A DNA stretch of 64,000 nucleotides from Oscillospiraceae bacterium (GCA_021201735.1 JAJQEJ010000050.1:32075-96074), one strand, 5' to 3'. Positions 8,237 through 17,759 are shown, numbered from the stretch's first letter. Notes: generated from the letters alone by a model not told the origin. A program made the numbers and translations.

Positions 8237-8854
8237 ATGAATATGGATGCAACCACGCAGAGCCGTATTCTAGAGGCAGGGAAGGCGGAGTTTCTCGCAA
8301 AAGGGTTTGAACCTGCTTCACTGCGCGCGATTGCGAAGGAGGCTGGGGTGACGACCGGTGCCATTTATGGGTACTATCCGGACAAGGCGGCGCTCTTTGG
8401 CGCGTTGGTTTCGGAGCCAGCGCAGCAGCTCCGTGCGTTTTATCTCACCGTTCAGCAGGAATTTGACGCCCTGCCGCCGGAGGTAAAGGCACGCTCCATG
8501 CACGATTATTCCGCTCGCTCACTGGAAGATTTCATCGGCTATATCTACGAGCACTTTGACGCGTTCAAGCTGGTGGTATCCTGTAGTGCCAGGACAGAAT
8601 ATGAGCACTATATTGACAGCCTGATCGAGGTAGAGGTCTACTATACGCAGCGCTATATCAGCGCGATGCGTGAGGTGGGGCATGACATACCGGTCATTGA
8701 GGAGCAGATGAACCATATTCTCTCGAGCGCGCAGTACTATGGAATATTTGAGACGGTGGCACACGACATGTCAAAAGAGAAGGCGCTGCAGTATATCCGA
8801 ACGCTCTATGATTTTTACAGCGCGGGTTGGGATGCGATTTTGGGTCTGAAATAG
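8237..8854 (+). CDS. TetR/AcrR-family transcriptional regulator
   Basis: DNA-binding repressor with an N-terminal TetR helix-turn-helix (ILEAGKAEFLAKGFEPASLR, then AIAKEAGVTTGAIYGYYPDK) and a C-terminal ligand-binding domain of unknown specificity. ATG 8237 is chosen because GAAGG lies 6 nt upstream; ATG 8243 is also possible. Length (205 residues) is usual for the family. It probably represses itself through the palindrome on its own promoter and controls the two ABC genes 57 bp downstream. Confidence 0.88.
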   Translation: MNMDATTQSRILEAGKAEFLAKGFEPASLRAIAKEAGVTTGAIYGYYPDKAALFGALVSEPAQQLRAFYLTVQQEFDALPPEVKARSMHDYSARSLEDFIGYIYEHFDAFKLVVSCSARTEYEHYIDSLIEVEVYYTQRYISAMREVGHDIPVIEEQMNHILSSAQYYGIFETVAHDMSKEKALQYIRTLYDFYSAGWDAILGLK

Positions 8855-8874
8855 CCCCAAATTCGCGGGCAAGA

Positions 8875-8890
8875 GTTAGCGAATGCTAAC
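8875..8890. promoter_or_regulatory. 16-bp palindrome upstream of the ABC exporter genes
   Basis: GTTAGC-GAAT-GCTAAC, perfect 6-bp arms, 22 bp before the start of the first ABC gene. It differs from the tetR operator, so it may be bound by another regulator; similar symmetric TTAGC/GCTAA sites occur for metal-dependent repressors, but that link is only a guess. Confidence 0.4.
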
Positions 8891-8911
8891 TATTTATTGG
8901 GAGGTATGACA

Positions 8912-10672
8912 ATGAACGAAAAACCAAAAGGAACCGTGGGGTGGCTTTGGGACTTTTCCGACCGCCATAGGGGCGGCTATGCCGCATCCCTGATCTGCGC
9001 GGCTTTGGGCGTCGCATGTGGTATGGCACCGTACTTCTGCGTGTCACAGATCATTATTGCACTGATGAATCAGGTGCGGGATCCCGGTTTTTACGGCGCA
9101 TACTGTCTGGCCGCCGCAGGCTTCTGGCTGATGCGCTATCTATTTCACGGCATATCAACGCTGCTTTCCCACAGGGCAACCTTTTCAGTGCTCTCCGAGG
9201 TGCGTGGGCGTCTGGCGAAAAAGCTCACCCGCGTGCCCATGGGGTATTTGCTGGATACGCCATCCGGCAGGCTGAAGAACATCATGGTGGAACGCGTCGA
9301 CAGCATGGAGACCACACTGGCGCACATCGTACCGGAAATGGGTGGAAATATACTGGTGTCTATTGCCACGATCCTTTATCTTTTTGTGTTGGACTGGCGG
9401 ATGGGGCTCGTGTCGCTCATCACTATTCCAATCGGGCTACTGTGCTATCTGCTCATGATGGCGGGGTATGAAAAAAGATTTACCAACTATGTGGTGAAAA
9501 ACAAACAGCTCAACGATACGGCGGTGGAGTACATCGGCGGAATTGAGGTGATCAAGGCCTTTCATCAGTCCGCGTCCTCCTATGAAAAATTCACGACCGC
9601 CGCAAAAGAGGCGGCGGCATCGGCAATTGACTGGATGCGATCCACGCTGCCGCTCTTTTCGTCGGCGCTTTCAATCCTTCCCGCCGTTCTGGTCTCGGTA
9701 CTTCCCATCGGCTGCATTTTGTACATGAACGGTACCCTGTCCCTTGAAACTTTTGTCATTACCATCATTCTGTCCCTCGGCATCATGGGACCGCTCATTA
9801 CCGTCATGTCCTATTCCGACGATCTTGGAAAAGTGACCACCATCGTCAAAGAGATCACAGATGTACTGACAGTCCCCGACCTGAAGCGACCGACGGAGGA
9901 AGTGACCATTGACAATTATGATATTCAGCTGCGTAATGTCAGTTTCTCATACCATGAAACGACGGTGCTGCATGACGTCAATTTCTCCATCCCCACCGGG
10001 AGCGTGATGGCGCTGGTCGGTCCGTCCGGAAGCGGAAAGTCGACGATAGCGAAGCTCATCGCTTCCCTATGGGATGTCGGCGGGGGAGGGATTACCATCG
10101 GCGGCGTTGACATCCGTGAGATACCGCTTGCACAGCTCAATAACACCATAGCCTATGTATCGCAGGACAACTACCTCTTCGACGATACCATCCGGGAAAA
10201 TATCCGTATGGGGAACCTGTCCGCAACCGATCAGGAGGTGGAGGAGGTCGCGCGCCGCAGCGGTTGCCATGATTTTATCATGCAGCTGGAACACGGCTAT
10301 GAGACACGAGCCGGCGGCGCGGGAGGACATTTGTCCGGCGGGGAGCGGCAGCGTATTACCATCGCCCGCGCCATGCTGAAAACTGCGCCCATTGTCATTC
10401 TGGACGAGGCCACGGCTTACACAGACCCGGAGAATGAGGCGGTGATCCAGGCGGCGGTGTCCAAGCTGGTGGTGGGGAAGACACTCATCGTCATCGCGCA
10501 CCGGCTCTCCACCATCACCGATTCGGATCATATTATCGTTATGGATTATGGCCGCGTCTCTGGGCAGGGTACCCACGACGAGCTGCTCGCCACAAGCAGC
10601 CTCTATCGGAATATGTGGACGGCGCACAATGCGGTCAGGGACCGGAAGAATTCCGAGGAGGTAACAGTATGA
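8912..10672 (+). CDS. ABC exporter half-transporter (permease + ATPase), subunit 1
   Basis: Type IV ABC exporter: an N-terminal six-helix membrane domain (residues ~15-310) fused to an ATPase. Walker A GPSGSGKST, signature LSGGERQRITIARAM, Walker B PIVILDEAT and H-loop IAHRLS are intact. ATG 8912 follows GGGAGG by 7 nt. The stop overlaps the next gene's start by 4 nt (ATGA), so the two half-transporters are translationally coupled and probably form a heterodimer. The arrangement TetR + two half-exporters resembles multidrug and siderophore-type (YbtPQ/IrtAB-like) exporters. Substrate unknown. Confidence 0.88.
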   Translation: MNEKPKGTVGWLWDFSDRHRGGYAASLICAALGVACGMAPYFCVSQIIIALMNQVRDPGFYGAYCLAAAGFWLMRYLFHGISTLLSHRATFSVLSEVRGRLAKKLTRVPMGYLLDTPSGRLKNIMVERVDSMETTLAHIVPEMGGNILVSIATILYLFVLDWRMGLVSLITIPIGLLCYLLMMAGYEKRFTNYVVKNKQLNDTAVEYIGGIEVIKAFHQSASSYEKFTTAAKEAAASAIDWMRSTLPLFSSALSILPAVLVSVLPIGCILYMNGTLSLETFVITIILSLGIMGPLITVMSYSDDLGKVTTIVKEITDVLTVPDLKRPTEEVTIDNYDIQLRNVSFSYHETTVLHDVNFSIPTGSVMALVGPSGSGKSTIAKLIASLWDVGGGGITIGGVDIREIPLAQLNNTIAYVSQDNYLFDDTIRENIRMGNLSATDQEVEEVARRSGCHDFIMQLEHGYETRAGGAGGHLSGGERQRITIARAMLKTAPIVILDEATAYTDPENEAVIQAAVSKLVVGKTLIVIAHRLSTITDSDHIIVMDYGRVSGQGTHDELLATSSLYRNMWTAHNAVRDRKNSEEVTV

Positions 10673-12414
10673 TCAGTATTTTCAGAAAGTTCTTCCGCTT
10701 CTGCGGAGATCAGCGCAAGCTCTTTTACCAGTCGCTTTTCCTGTCGCTGCTGCACGCGATCTTTGAGGCAATTCGCATCCCCGCCATCGCCATTGTACTC
10801 TCCGCGATGATCAGCAAAACCATGAGCGCGGGGACGGTATGGGCGACGCTGATTATCATGCTCATCAGCATCGTCGGCTGCATCTTCACACGCGCCAGCT
10901 CGACCATGAAGCAGACCGTCGGCGGCTATACCGTTGCAACCAATAAGCGGGTGGAAATCGGCGAGCGGCTGAAATATATGCCAATGGGCTATTTTAACGA
11001 CAACAGCTTGGGCGACATCACATCCGTTACCACGAACACGGCGGAAAACCTGCAGGACGTGGCGACCCGTGTCATTATGCTTACCACCCAGGGCCTGCTG
11101 ACCACATTCGTGATTATTCTGGTGATTCTAATCTACGACTGGCGTATCGGCATTCTGCTTTTGATTGGCGTTGCGGCATTTCTGGCAATCAATTCACGCA
11201 TGCAGAAAAAGTCAAACAAGCTCTCACCGAAGAAAAACAAAGCGGATATCACGCTTGTATCCGCAGTGCTGGAATATATTCAGGGCATCTCCGTCATCCG
11301 TGCCTACAATATGGATCGGCAAGCAGGCCAGACGGTTGACCGGGCGATTGAGGAGCATGAGAAGATTAATTTCAAAATGGAAAAAAGCTTTGTTCCCTAT
11401 ATGTGTGTGGAAAGCGCTGTTTTAAAGCTTTTTGCCGTTCTTATGGTATTCCTCTCCGTCGCCTTCTATCTTGGTGGCACCCTGCCTCTCTTAAATTGCT
11501 TGCTTCTGGTCGTCGCATCCTTTTTGGTGTACGCGCAACTCGACAGCGCGGGCAATTACAGCGCGCTGCTGCGCACCCTTGACATCTCCATGGATCAGAT
11601 CAACAAGATTTTTGAAAACCCTGTCATGGATGAGGACGGCAGGGATATCTGCCCAGAAGAGAGTGACATCGCCGGAAAGGACATTCTATTCCACTATGAG
11701 AGCAAAACCGTTATCGACCATGTCAGCTTTGACATTCCCGAAAAGACCACCACCGCCATCGTCGGCCCGTCGGGAAGCGGCAAGACAACCCTCTGCAACC
11801 TTATGTCACGCTTTTGGGATGTGAATGAGGGCTGTATCACATTGGGCGGCTCTGACTTGAGGGAGTATAAGCTGGACAGTCTCTTGACCAATTTCAGCAT
11901 GGTCTTTCAAAATGTCTATCTCTTCCGCGACACCATCGCAAACAATATTAAGTTCGGCAAGCCGGACGCCACGATGGAGGAGGTGGAGGCTGTTGCGCGG
12001 CAGGCGTGTTGCCATGACTTTATCACGGCACTGCCGGAGGGGTACGACACCGTCATCGGGGAGAGCGGTTCCACCATTTCAGGCGGAGAGCGCCAGCGTA
12101 TTTCCATTGCACGCGCCCTGCTCAAGAACGCACCCATCATCATCCTTGACGAGGCGACTGCCAACGTAGACCCCGAGAATGAGGCGCTCCTGCAGGAGGC
12201 CATTGTCGCGCTCACGCACGGGAAAACCATTATCATGATCGCCCATCGCCTGAAAACGGTGCAGCACGCCGATCAGATATTGGTCATGGATCAGGGGCGT
12301 ATCGTCCAGCGGGGCACCCATGACGAGCTGCTCAAGGAGGGCGGCCTGTATGCGGCATTCATCCAGATGCGCGAGAAATCCGTCGGGTGGAAGCTGGGCG
12401 GCCGACCGGCCTGA
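10669..12414 (+). CDS. ABC exporter half-transporter (permease + ATPase), subunit 2
   Basis: Second half of the exporter, 581 residues. Six-helix membrane domain (starting IFRKFFRFCGDQRKLFYQ) and an ATPase with GPSGSGKTT, ISGGERQRISIARALL, PIIILDEATA and IAHRLK. Both consensus motifs look catalytically intact, so the pair is not an obviously degenerate heterodimer. Start ATG 10669 overlaps the upstream stop and has GAGGAGG 5' of it. It is followed by a bidirectional terminator facing the convergent rodA gene. Confidence 0.88.
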   Translation: MISIFRKFFRFCGDQRKLFYQSLFLSLLHAIFEAIRIPAIAIVLSAMISKTMSAGTVWATLIIMLISIVGCIFTRASSTMKQTVGGYTVATNKRVEIGERLKYMPMGYFNDNSLGDITSVTTNTAENLQDVATRVIMLTTQGLLTTFVIILVILIYDWRIGILLLIGVAAFLAINSRMQKKSNKLSPKKNKADITLVSAVLEYIQGISVIRAYNMDRQAGQTVDRAIEEHEKINFKMEKSFVPYMCVESAVLKLFAVLMVFLSVAFYLGGTLPLLNCLLLVVASFLVYAQLDSAGNYSALLRTLDISMDQINKIFENPVMDEDGRDICPEESDIAGKDILFHYESKTVIDHVSFDIPEKTTTAIVGPSGSGKTTLCNLMSRFWDVNEGCITLGGSDLREYKLDSLLTNFSMVFQNVYLFRDTIANNIKFGKPDATMEEVEAVARQACCHDFITALPEGYDTVIGESGSTISGGERQRISIARALLKNAPIIILDEATANVDPENEALLQEAIVALTHGKTIIMIAHRLKTVQHADQILVMDQGRIVQRGTHDELLKEGGLYAAFIQMREKSVGWKLGGRPA

Positions 12415-12430
12415 ATAAAAAGTCAAATAA

Positions 12431-12479
12431 AAACCAACCCTTTCGCGGATCTGCTGATCGGCGAAAGGGTTGATTTTTC
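12431..12479. terminator. Bidirectional terminator between ABC gene and rodA
   Basis: CAACCCTTTCGC (12435-12446) pairs perfectly with GCGAAAGGGTTG (12461-12472). A T5 tract follows on the + strand and an A-tract precedes it, giving T on the minus strand, as expected between convergent genes. Confidence 0.85.
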
Positions 12480-12481
12480 CT

Positions 12482-13684
12482 TTACGAAATCCCGCGGCTG
12501 TGGTCGCGCAGCCAGCTGGGCAGGGAGCGCATTTTGATGCTGGAAACCATACCCATTGCAGCAAACATCGTGACGATGGAGGTGCCGCCGTAGCTGAAAA
12601 ATGGCAGTGTCAGCCCGACGACGGGGAAGACGTAGAGGCACATGCCGACGTTGACACCGACCTGCACGAAGAGCATACCGGCAAAGCCGCTTGCCACAAG
12701 CGCGGAAAAAGGAGACGCGGCGCGGCGCGCCACCCAGATGCAGCGCAGGATGATTGCCCCCAACAGGAGGAGGAGGATCAGGCATCCGATGAGACCAAAT
12801 TCCTCCCCGCAGACAGCAAAAATTTCGTCGGTGTAGCGTGCCGGAAGGGAAGTCTCATAGGAACTCTGTGTCTGTATCCCTTGCCGGAAGCCCAAACCCG
12901 TCAGCCCGCCGCTGCCGATGGCCAGAATACTGCGTGTCTGCTGCCAGCCGACCCCCTGTGTCTGTTCAAATAGAGTCGCTTCGTTTCCGCGCAGATGATC
13001 GAACACGACGAGAATGCGCTGCGCAAAATACGTGTCACTCCATTGGGACAACAGTAGCGCAATCAGAATGCTACACACCACCACAGCGAGCAGAAACCAG
13101 CGCTTGCGCACGCCGCCCGCCCATGTCATGACAACAAAAATGAGCAGATACGTCAGCCCCATGCCGAAGTCATGGGAGAGCAGCGAGATATAGAAGAACA
13201 TGAACACCGTATGGCCCGCAATCTGCAGCAGTGACGGGAGTTTGTTGAGGCCGTGCCCCCTCTCTCTCAGATATACCATCTGCCATGCAAGCAGAAGAAT
13301 AAAGGAGAGCTTTGCAAGCTCCGCCGGTTGCAGATTGACGGGGAACCCCTCGATATGCAGCCAGCTTTTGTTTCCGCCCGCCTCATAACCGAGCGGCGTG
13401 AGCAGCAGGCCGTTGATCGCCAAATTGAACACAAGCAATAGCTTCCATGATCGGGCTGTAAAAAGCTCAATATCCGCCGACGAGAGCGCAATATAGATGA
13501 TCACGCCGAGGATAATGGCAATCATCTGTATGATTACGTTGGAATAGCCGCCAATGTAGCGCGTCGCGCTGAAAATCAGCACCACACCGTAGACGCTCGC
13601 AATCAGGCAGAGAGACAGTAAAAGCAGATCGCCCTTACGAAAGAATTCTTTGATAGAGTCAGATAGCCAGGACAGCGTGCTCAC
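12482..13684 (-). CDS. rodA: RodA/FtsW-type SEDS peptidoglycan glycosyltransferase
   Basis: SEDS-family membrane polymerase that builds glycan strands from lipid II during elongation. About 10 membrane helices; the conserved NKSWLHIEGFPVNLQPAELAK loop, LTGLGFRQG, EEFGLIG and the C-terminal LPFFSYGGTS motif are present. GTG 13684 is chosen: the predicted -10 box (13714-13719) places the transcript start below ATG 13723, and GGAAAAGAG precedes the GTG. The gene stands alone; a second SEDS protein with a PBP partner lies at 36.4-39.6 kb. Confidence 0.88.
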   Translation of the reverse strand: MSTLSWLSDSIKEFFRKGDLLLLSLCLIASVYGVVLIFSATRYIGGYSNVIIQMIAIILGVIIYIALSSADIELFTARSWKLLLVFNLAINGLLLTPLGYEAGGNKSWLHIEGFPVNLQPAELAKLSFILLLAWQMVYLRERGHGLNKLPSLLQIAGHTVFMFFYISLLSHDFGMGLTYLLIFVVMTWAGGVRKRWFLLAVVVCSILIALLLSQWSDTYFAQRILVVFDHLRGNEATLFEQTQGVGWQQTRSILAIGSGGLTGLGFRQGIQTQSSYETSLPARYTDEIFAVCGEEFGLIGCLILLLLLGAIILRCIWVARRAASPFSALVASGFAGMLFVQVGVNVGMCLYVFPVVGLTLPFFSYGGTSIVTMFAAMGMVSSIKMRSLPSWLRDHSRGIS

Positions 13685-13713
13685 CTCTTTTCCAGCATAT
13701 ACTGTGCTTTTAT

Positions 13714-13742
13714 AGTGTAACATTTATTTTGAAAATGGTAAA
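13714..13742 (-). promoter_or_regulatory. Promoter of rodA
   Basis: Minus strand: TTTACC (13742-13737), 17 bp, TACACT (13719-13714). It is back-to-back and partly interleaved with the divergent tsaE promoter. Confidence 0.55.
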
Positions 13743-13748
13743 CTATTT

Positions 13749-13777
13749 TTGCAACAACGGCACATATATGATATACT
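13749..13777 (+). promoter_or_regulatory. Promoter of tsaE operon
   Basis: TTGCAA (13749-13754), 17 bp, TATACT (13772-13777), 50 bp before the tsaE start. Confidence 0.65.
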
Positions 13778-13827
13778 TAAATAAATTATATCCTTTTCTA
13801 ATGTGATCCAGTATAAGAGGTTTATGT

Positions 13828-14274
13828 ATGGAGTACCTGACAAACAGTTCTGAAGAGACGGAGGCGGTTGCCGCCGCGCTTGCGGCGCACCTTTCCCCGG
13901 GGACGGTGCTGGCCTTGCGCGGTGATTTGGGCGCGGGGAAGACCGCGTTCGTGCGTGGACTGGCGCGCGGGCTCGGTACGCAATCGCGTGTGACCAGCCC
14001 CACCTTTTCGATTGTGCAAGAGTATCTGGACGGGCGTATCCCGCTGTTCCATTTTGACCTGTACCGCCTGCGGGGCCCGGATGACCTCTTTGATATCGGT
14101 TGGGAGGACTATCTCTCGCGCGGCGGGATCTGCGCGGTGGAGTGGAGTGAGCGTCTCGCCGACTGCATGGAGCCGGATTCCATTGTCGTTTCCATCCGCC
14201 GGGGGGCGGATGATACACAGCGCATCATTCAGATTACAGGAGGAACGGACGCGGATGAAAATACTGGCGCTTGA
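13828..14274 (+). CDS. tsaE: tRNA threonylcarbamoyladenosine biosynthesis ATPase TsaE
   Basis: Small P-loop ATPase that works with TsaB and TsaD in making the t6A37 modification of ANN-decoding tRNAs. 148 residues, usual length. Walker A GDLGAGKTAF at ~33-42, SPTFSIVQEY, FHFDLYRL and the C-terminal VEWSER motif are all present. It opens an operon with tsaB, whose start lies inside the tsaE end (20-bp overlap). Confidence 0.93.
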   Translation: MEYLTNSSEETEAVAAALAAHLSPGTVLALRGDLGAGKTAFVRGLARGLGTQSRVTSPTFSIVQEYLDGRIPLFHFDLYRLRGPDDLFDIGWEDYLSRGGICAVEWSERLADCMEPDSIVVSIRRGADDTQRIIQITGGTDADENTGA

Positions 14275-14998
14275 CACGTCTTCGGTTACCTGCTCCGCCG
14301 CACTCTGTGAGGATGAGACGTTGCTCGCACAGTCCTTTCAGAATACCGGGCTGACACACAGCCAGACGCTGATGCCCATGCTGGAGGATATGCTGAAAAA
14401 CTGTGCGCAGCGGCTGGACGTGGTGGATTTGATGGCGGTATCCGTTGGCCCCGGCTCCTTTACCGGTCTGCGCATCGGGCTCTCCACGCTCAAGGGCCTC
14501 GCGTGGGCGGAGGGGAAACCGTGCGCCGCCTGCTCGACACTGGAATCCATCGCGTGGCAGCTCGCGCACTGCGAGAGGGAGGTTTGCGTCGTTTTGGACG
14601 CGCGGCGCGCGCAGGTCTATGCGGCCCGCTTTTCCGCCGACGGTACAGGCATAAAGCGCCTTACCCCAGACCGTGCGATTGGACTGCCAGAACTTGCTGA
14701 GGAACTGCGACGAGAAAATTCCGCGCCACTGCTGGCAGGAGACGGCGCTGCGATGAGTGCGGCGACCCTGCGTGACTACGGGCTGGATGTCACTTTGGCA
14801 CCGCCCCACCTGCGCTATGCAACCGCGTGGGGAGTTGCGCGCTGCGCGCTCTCGCTCGCCCGTACCGATCAGCTGACTGACGCGAATACCCTTGTCCCGG
14901 TGTATCACAGACTGTCGCAGGCGGAACGGGAGCGGCAGCGCCGGATCAATGAAGAGGAAAGAGGGAGTAACAATGAATCAGAATGTGACCATGATTAA
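14255..14998 (+). CDS. tsaB: tRNA threonylcarbamoyladenosine biosynthesis protein TsaB
   Basis: Inactive ASKHA-fold partner that scaffolds TsaD in t6A synthesis. ATG 14255 gives the family's standard N-terminus [10 protein letters not shown]; the open frame extends upstream only inside tsaE. AGGAGG lies 11 nt upstream. Motifs [20 protein letters not shown] and [15 protein letters not shown] are characteristic. 247 residues. rimI and tsaD, often next, are absent; instead the end overlaps upp by 26 bp. Confidence 0.92.
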   Translation: MKILALDTSSVTCSAALCEDETLLAQSFQNTGLTHSQTLMPMLEDMLKNCAQRLDVVDLMAVSVGPGSFTGLRIGLSTLKGLAWAEGKPCAACSTLESIAWQLAHCEREVCVVLDARRAQVYAARFSADGTGIKRLTPDRAIGLPELAEELRRENSAPLLAGDGAAMSAATLRDYGLDVTLAPPHLRYATAWGVARCALSLARTDQLTDANTLVPVYHRLSQAERERQRRINEEERGSNNESECDHD

Positions 14999-15605
14999 CC
15001 ACCCGCTCGTGCAGCACAAGCTCTCCATCTTGCGTGATGAGACAACCGGCGTCAAGGAATTTCGCGAGGTTGTCTCTGAAATCGCCTCCTTGATGTGCTA
15101 TGAGGCGACGCGGGACCTGCCGCTCAAGGACGTCACCATTAAAACGCCGGTGGCGACTGCGACGTTCCATGCGCTGGCGGGGAAGAAGCTCGCGATTATC
15201 CCCGTCTTGCGCGCCGGACTCGGCATGGTAGACGGCGTACTTACACTCATCCCTTCCGCCAAGGTGGGGCATATTGGACTCTACCGCGACCCGGACACCC
15301 TACAGCCGGTGGAATATTACTGCAAAATGCCCGCCGATATCTCAGAGCGGGACGCCATTGTACTCGACCCGATGCTCGCAACGGGCGGCTCCGCGTCCGC
15401 CGCCATTCAGATTGTGAAAAACTATGGAGTGAAAAATGTGAAGCTGATGAGCATCATCGCCGCAACGGATGGCGTGGACCGGGTCACAAAAGACCATCCG
15501 GATGTGCCCGTTTTCATCGCCGCTATGGACGGTGGACTCAACGAACACAGCTATATTGTGCCGGGACTTGGCGACGCGGGCGACCGCATTTTTGGGACGA
15601 AATAA
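14973..15605 (+). CDS. upp: Uracil phosphoribosyltransferase
   Basis: Pyrimidine salvage: uracil + PRPP to UMP. 210 residues from ATG 14973 (GAGGGA 7 nt upstream). The PRPP-binding loop appears as [16 protein letters not shown], with RAGLGMVDG and the C-terminal uracil-binding [16 protein letters not shown]. The start is inside the tsaB end, so translation is coupled. Confidence 0.95.
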   Translation: MNQNVTMINHPLVQHKLSILRDETTGVKEFREVVSEIASLMCYEATRDLPLKDVTIKTPVATATFHALAGKKLAIIPVLRAGLGMVDGVLTLIPSAKVGHIGLYRDPDTLQPVEYYCKMPADISERDAIVLDPMLATGGSASAAIQIVKNYGVKNVKLMSIIAATDGVDRVTKDHPDVPVFIAAMDGGLNEHSYIVPGLGDAGDRIFGTK

Positions 15606-15628
15606 TTGGCTTTTTGAGGTGAACTTGC

Positions 15629-16264
15629 TTGAGAATGCGAAAAAAACGCAATCTATCCGCGCGTATGGCGCGCTGTGCGGCACTGCTGGTGACTGAGCCG
15701 GAAGCCCTGCGCGGTGTGTGGCGCACTGAGATGCCCGAGGCGGAGGCGCTTTGGCTGGAAATCGGCTGCGGCAAGGGCAGCTTTACCGCCGAGACGGCGG
15801 CACAGCACCCCAACGTCCTCTATGTTGCGGTGGAGCGGGTGCCGGACGCTATGGTGATTGCGATGGAGCGGGTGTTGGCGCTGGGGCTCTGCAATGTCCT
15901 CTTTGTTGATGGGGACGCGGCAACGCTGCAAACGATGTTTGCACCCGGCGAGGTGGACAAAATGTTCATCAACTTTTGTGATCCCTGGCCCTCGAACCGA
16001 CACGCAAAGCGCAGACTGACCCATCCTGATTTTCTTCTGCGCTATCGCGATATTCTTTGCGAAGGCGGCGAGATTGCGTTCAAAACTGACAACCGCGATC
16101 TGTTTGAGTGGTCACTTCTGCAGTTCCCCAAGGCGGGCTATGCGCTCTCTGAGATTACGCGTGATCTCCACGCAAACGGGATTTGTGGCGTGATGACCGA
16201 TTATGAGGCAAAATTCCACGCGCTCGGTACCCCCATCAACCGCTGTGTGGGAACCAAGGAATAA
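15629..16264 (+). CDS. trmB: tRNA (guanine-N7-)-methyltransferase TrmB
   Basis: SAM-dependent enzyme that makes m7G46 in tRNA. SAM motif LEIGCGKGSF and the signature FINFCDPWPSNRHAKRRL are present, with the C-terminal TDYEAKF. TTG 15629 is chosen because GAGGTG lies 8 nt upstream and the resulting MRMRKKRN N-terminus matches the family; ATG 15635 is the alternative. 211 residues. It sits 23 bp after upp and is followed by a terminator. Confidence 0.92.
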   Translation: MRMRKKRNLSARMARCAALLVTEPEALRGVWRTEMPEAEALWLEIGCGKGSFTAETAAQHPNVLYVAVERVPDAMVIAMERVLALGLCNVLFVDGDAATLQTMFAPGEVDKMFINFCDPWPSNRHAKRRLTHPDFLLRYRDILCEGGEIAFKTDNRDLFEWSLLQFPKAGYALSEITRDLHANGICGVMTDYEAKFHALGTPINRCVGTKE

Positions 16265-16313
16265 GGGTGCAGACGAATCATATCCGTCTGCACCCTTGGT
16301 GTGTCCTTTTTTA
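16263..16313 (+). terminator. Terminator after trmB
   Basis: Perfect 13-bp stem AAGGGTGCAGACG / CGTCTGCACCCTT (16263-16275, 16285-16297), with a T6 tract about eight bases later. It overlaps the trmB stop and separates it from the convergent hemolysin III-family gene. Confidence 0.75.
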
Positions 16314-17057
16314 CAGCTTGGCTATCACAAAGAGCATCATAAAGAAGTGAAAGAGACTGCCGAGCATGATAAAGACATGAAATATCTCGTGACATCCAAA
16401 ATGCTTGTTATTTCTGCCCGGCCATTTGCACGCGTAGAGAATCCCGCCGACGGTATAAAAAACCCCGCCGCCGATGAGCCAGAAAAACCCGGATGCCGGA
16501 AACACACTGAGCAGCGGGACGAGGGCAAAAATCGCCGCCCAGCCCATGCCGAGATAGATACCCGACGTGAGCGCGCGGGGCGCTCCGATCCAAAACGCTG
16601 TGAGTATAATTCCGGCGACCGCAAGTCCCCAGATGATGCCGAACAGCACCCAGCCCGTCACACCCGAATTGCGCAGTGCGACGAGACACACGGGGGTATA
16701 GGTTCCGGCAATGAGCAGATAAATCGACATATGGTCGCATTTGCGCAGTGCGATCCGCCCTTTGACTGAGACCTTGACGCTGTGGTACAGGGTGCTCATG
16801 GTATAGAGCAGGATCATCGACACGCCGTAAACGGCGAAGGATACGATATGCCATGCGCTGCATCCCCAGAGCGCGGCGAATACGATTAGCACGACAGTCC
16901 CCGCTACCGCCAGACCCGCGCCCACGCAGTGCGTCAGGGCCGACCAGAGGCGGAGACCGTCATAGGGGTTGCGCCCTTTTTCTCCACGCATTTTGTGCCG
17001 TCTGACGGGGTGCGGTTGGAGCGGGGCAACGGAGGACGTGATATTTTCTTGTTGCAT
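16311..17057 (-). CDS. Hemolysin III / PAQR-family membrane protein
   Basis: Seven-helix integral membrane protein of the HlyIII/YqfA group. Conserved metal-site-like motifs are visible: STLYHSV, RKCDHMSIYLLIAGTYTP and the C-terminal HEIFHVFIMLGSLFHF. ATG 17057 is preceded by GAGGTG at 6 nt; a GTG at 17066 overlaps that ribosome binding site. Actual function in this family is unclear; true haemolytic activity is not implied. Confidence 0.87.
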   Translation of the reverse strand: MQQENITSSVAPLQPHPVRRHKMRGEKGRNPYDGLRLWSALTHCVGAGLAVAGTVVLIVFAALWGCSAWHIVSFAVYGVSMILLYTMSTLYHSVKVSVKGRIALRKCDHMSIYLLIAGTYTPVCLVALRNSGVTGWVLFGIIWGLAVAGIILTAFWIGAPRALTSGIYLGMGWAAIFALVPLLSVFPASGFFWLIGGGVFYTVGGILYACKWPGRNNKHFGCHEIFHVFIMLGSLFHFFMMLFVIAKL

Positions 17058-17094
17058 CGTGATCACCTCTCAATGGATTTGGTATCTACGTCAT

Positions 17095-17124
17095 ATTATA
17101 TCACAAGCTATAACTAATAATCAA
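17095..17124 (-). promoter_or_regulatory. Promoter of the hemolysin III-family gene
   Basis: Minus strand: TTGATT (17124-17119), 18 bp, TATAAT (17100-17095). Confidence 0.7.
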
Positions 17125-17180
17125 TAGAAATGCGAGAAATAATTATTAAAATTAGATTAAGCCCTTTGCCGCCTGTATGA

Positions 17181-17209
17181 TTGCGCTCAGCCGCAGACTA
17201 TGTTATAAT
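17181..17209 (+). promoter_or_regulatory. Promoter of ruvCAB-glmM
   Basis: TTGCGC (17181-17186), 17 bp, consensus TATAAT (17204-17209), about 30 bp before ruvC. Confidence 0.75.
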
Positions 17210-17239
17210 ATCCGCAATCAGGAGAGAGGACGAACGGCC

Positions 17240-17734
17240 ATGATTATTTTGGGGATTGACCCGGGCTTTGCAACCGTTGGCTTTGGCGTGCTCGAGGCAG
17301 AACGCGGTGCACAGCGGCTGATTCGCTGCGGTGCGATCACGACGCAGGCAGGCCTGCCGCTGCCCACCCGTCTGCGGCAGATTTCGGACGATATGCAGAT
17401 GCTCCTGCAGCAGTTTCAGCCGGACGCCATGGCGGTTGAGGAGCTGTTTTTTAACAGTAATGTCACCACCGCCATCGGTGTCGCGCAGGCCAGAGGGGTC
17501 ATCCTATTGGCTGCGGAGCGGGAGGGGGTTGCGATTTCCGAATATACCCCGGCGCAGGTCAAGCAGGCGGTCGTGGGATACGGGCGCGCGGAAAAACAGC
17601 AGGTGATGGATATGACGCGCCGCATTTTGAAGCTGCAGAGCTGTCCAAAGCCGGATGACGCCGCAGACGCCATCGCTGTGGCGATTTGCCATGCGCGCTC
17701 GGCCACGTCGCTGCTCTCACGGGTGCAACCATAA
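17240..17734 (+). CDS. ruvC: Holliday junction resolvase RuvC
   Basis: Endonuclease that cuts Holliday junctions held by RuvAB. 164 residues from ATG 17240 (GAGAGAGG about 10 nt upstream). Acidic catalytic residues are visible in the N-terminal MIILGIDPG (Asp7), AVEELFF and the C-terminal KPDDAADAIAVAICH. First gene of the ruvC-ruvA-ruvB-glmM run. Confidence 0.94.
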   Translation: MIILGIDPGFATVGFGVLEAERGAQRLIRCGAITTQAGLPLPTRLRQISDDMQMLLQQFQPDAMAVEELFFNSNVTTAIGVAQARGVILLAAEREGVAISEYTPAQVKQAVVGYGRAEKQQVMDMTRRILKLQSCPKPDDAADAIAVAICHARSATSLLSRVQP

Positions 17735-17759
17735 CACGCAGGAAGGGAAGGAACGGGAA

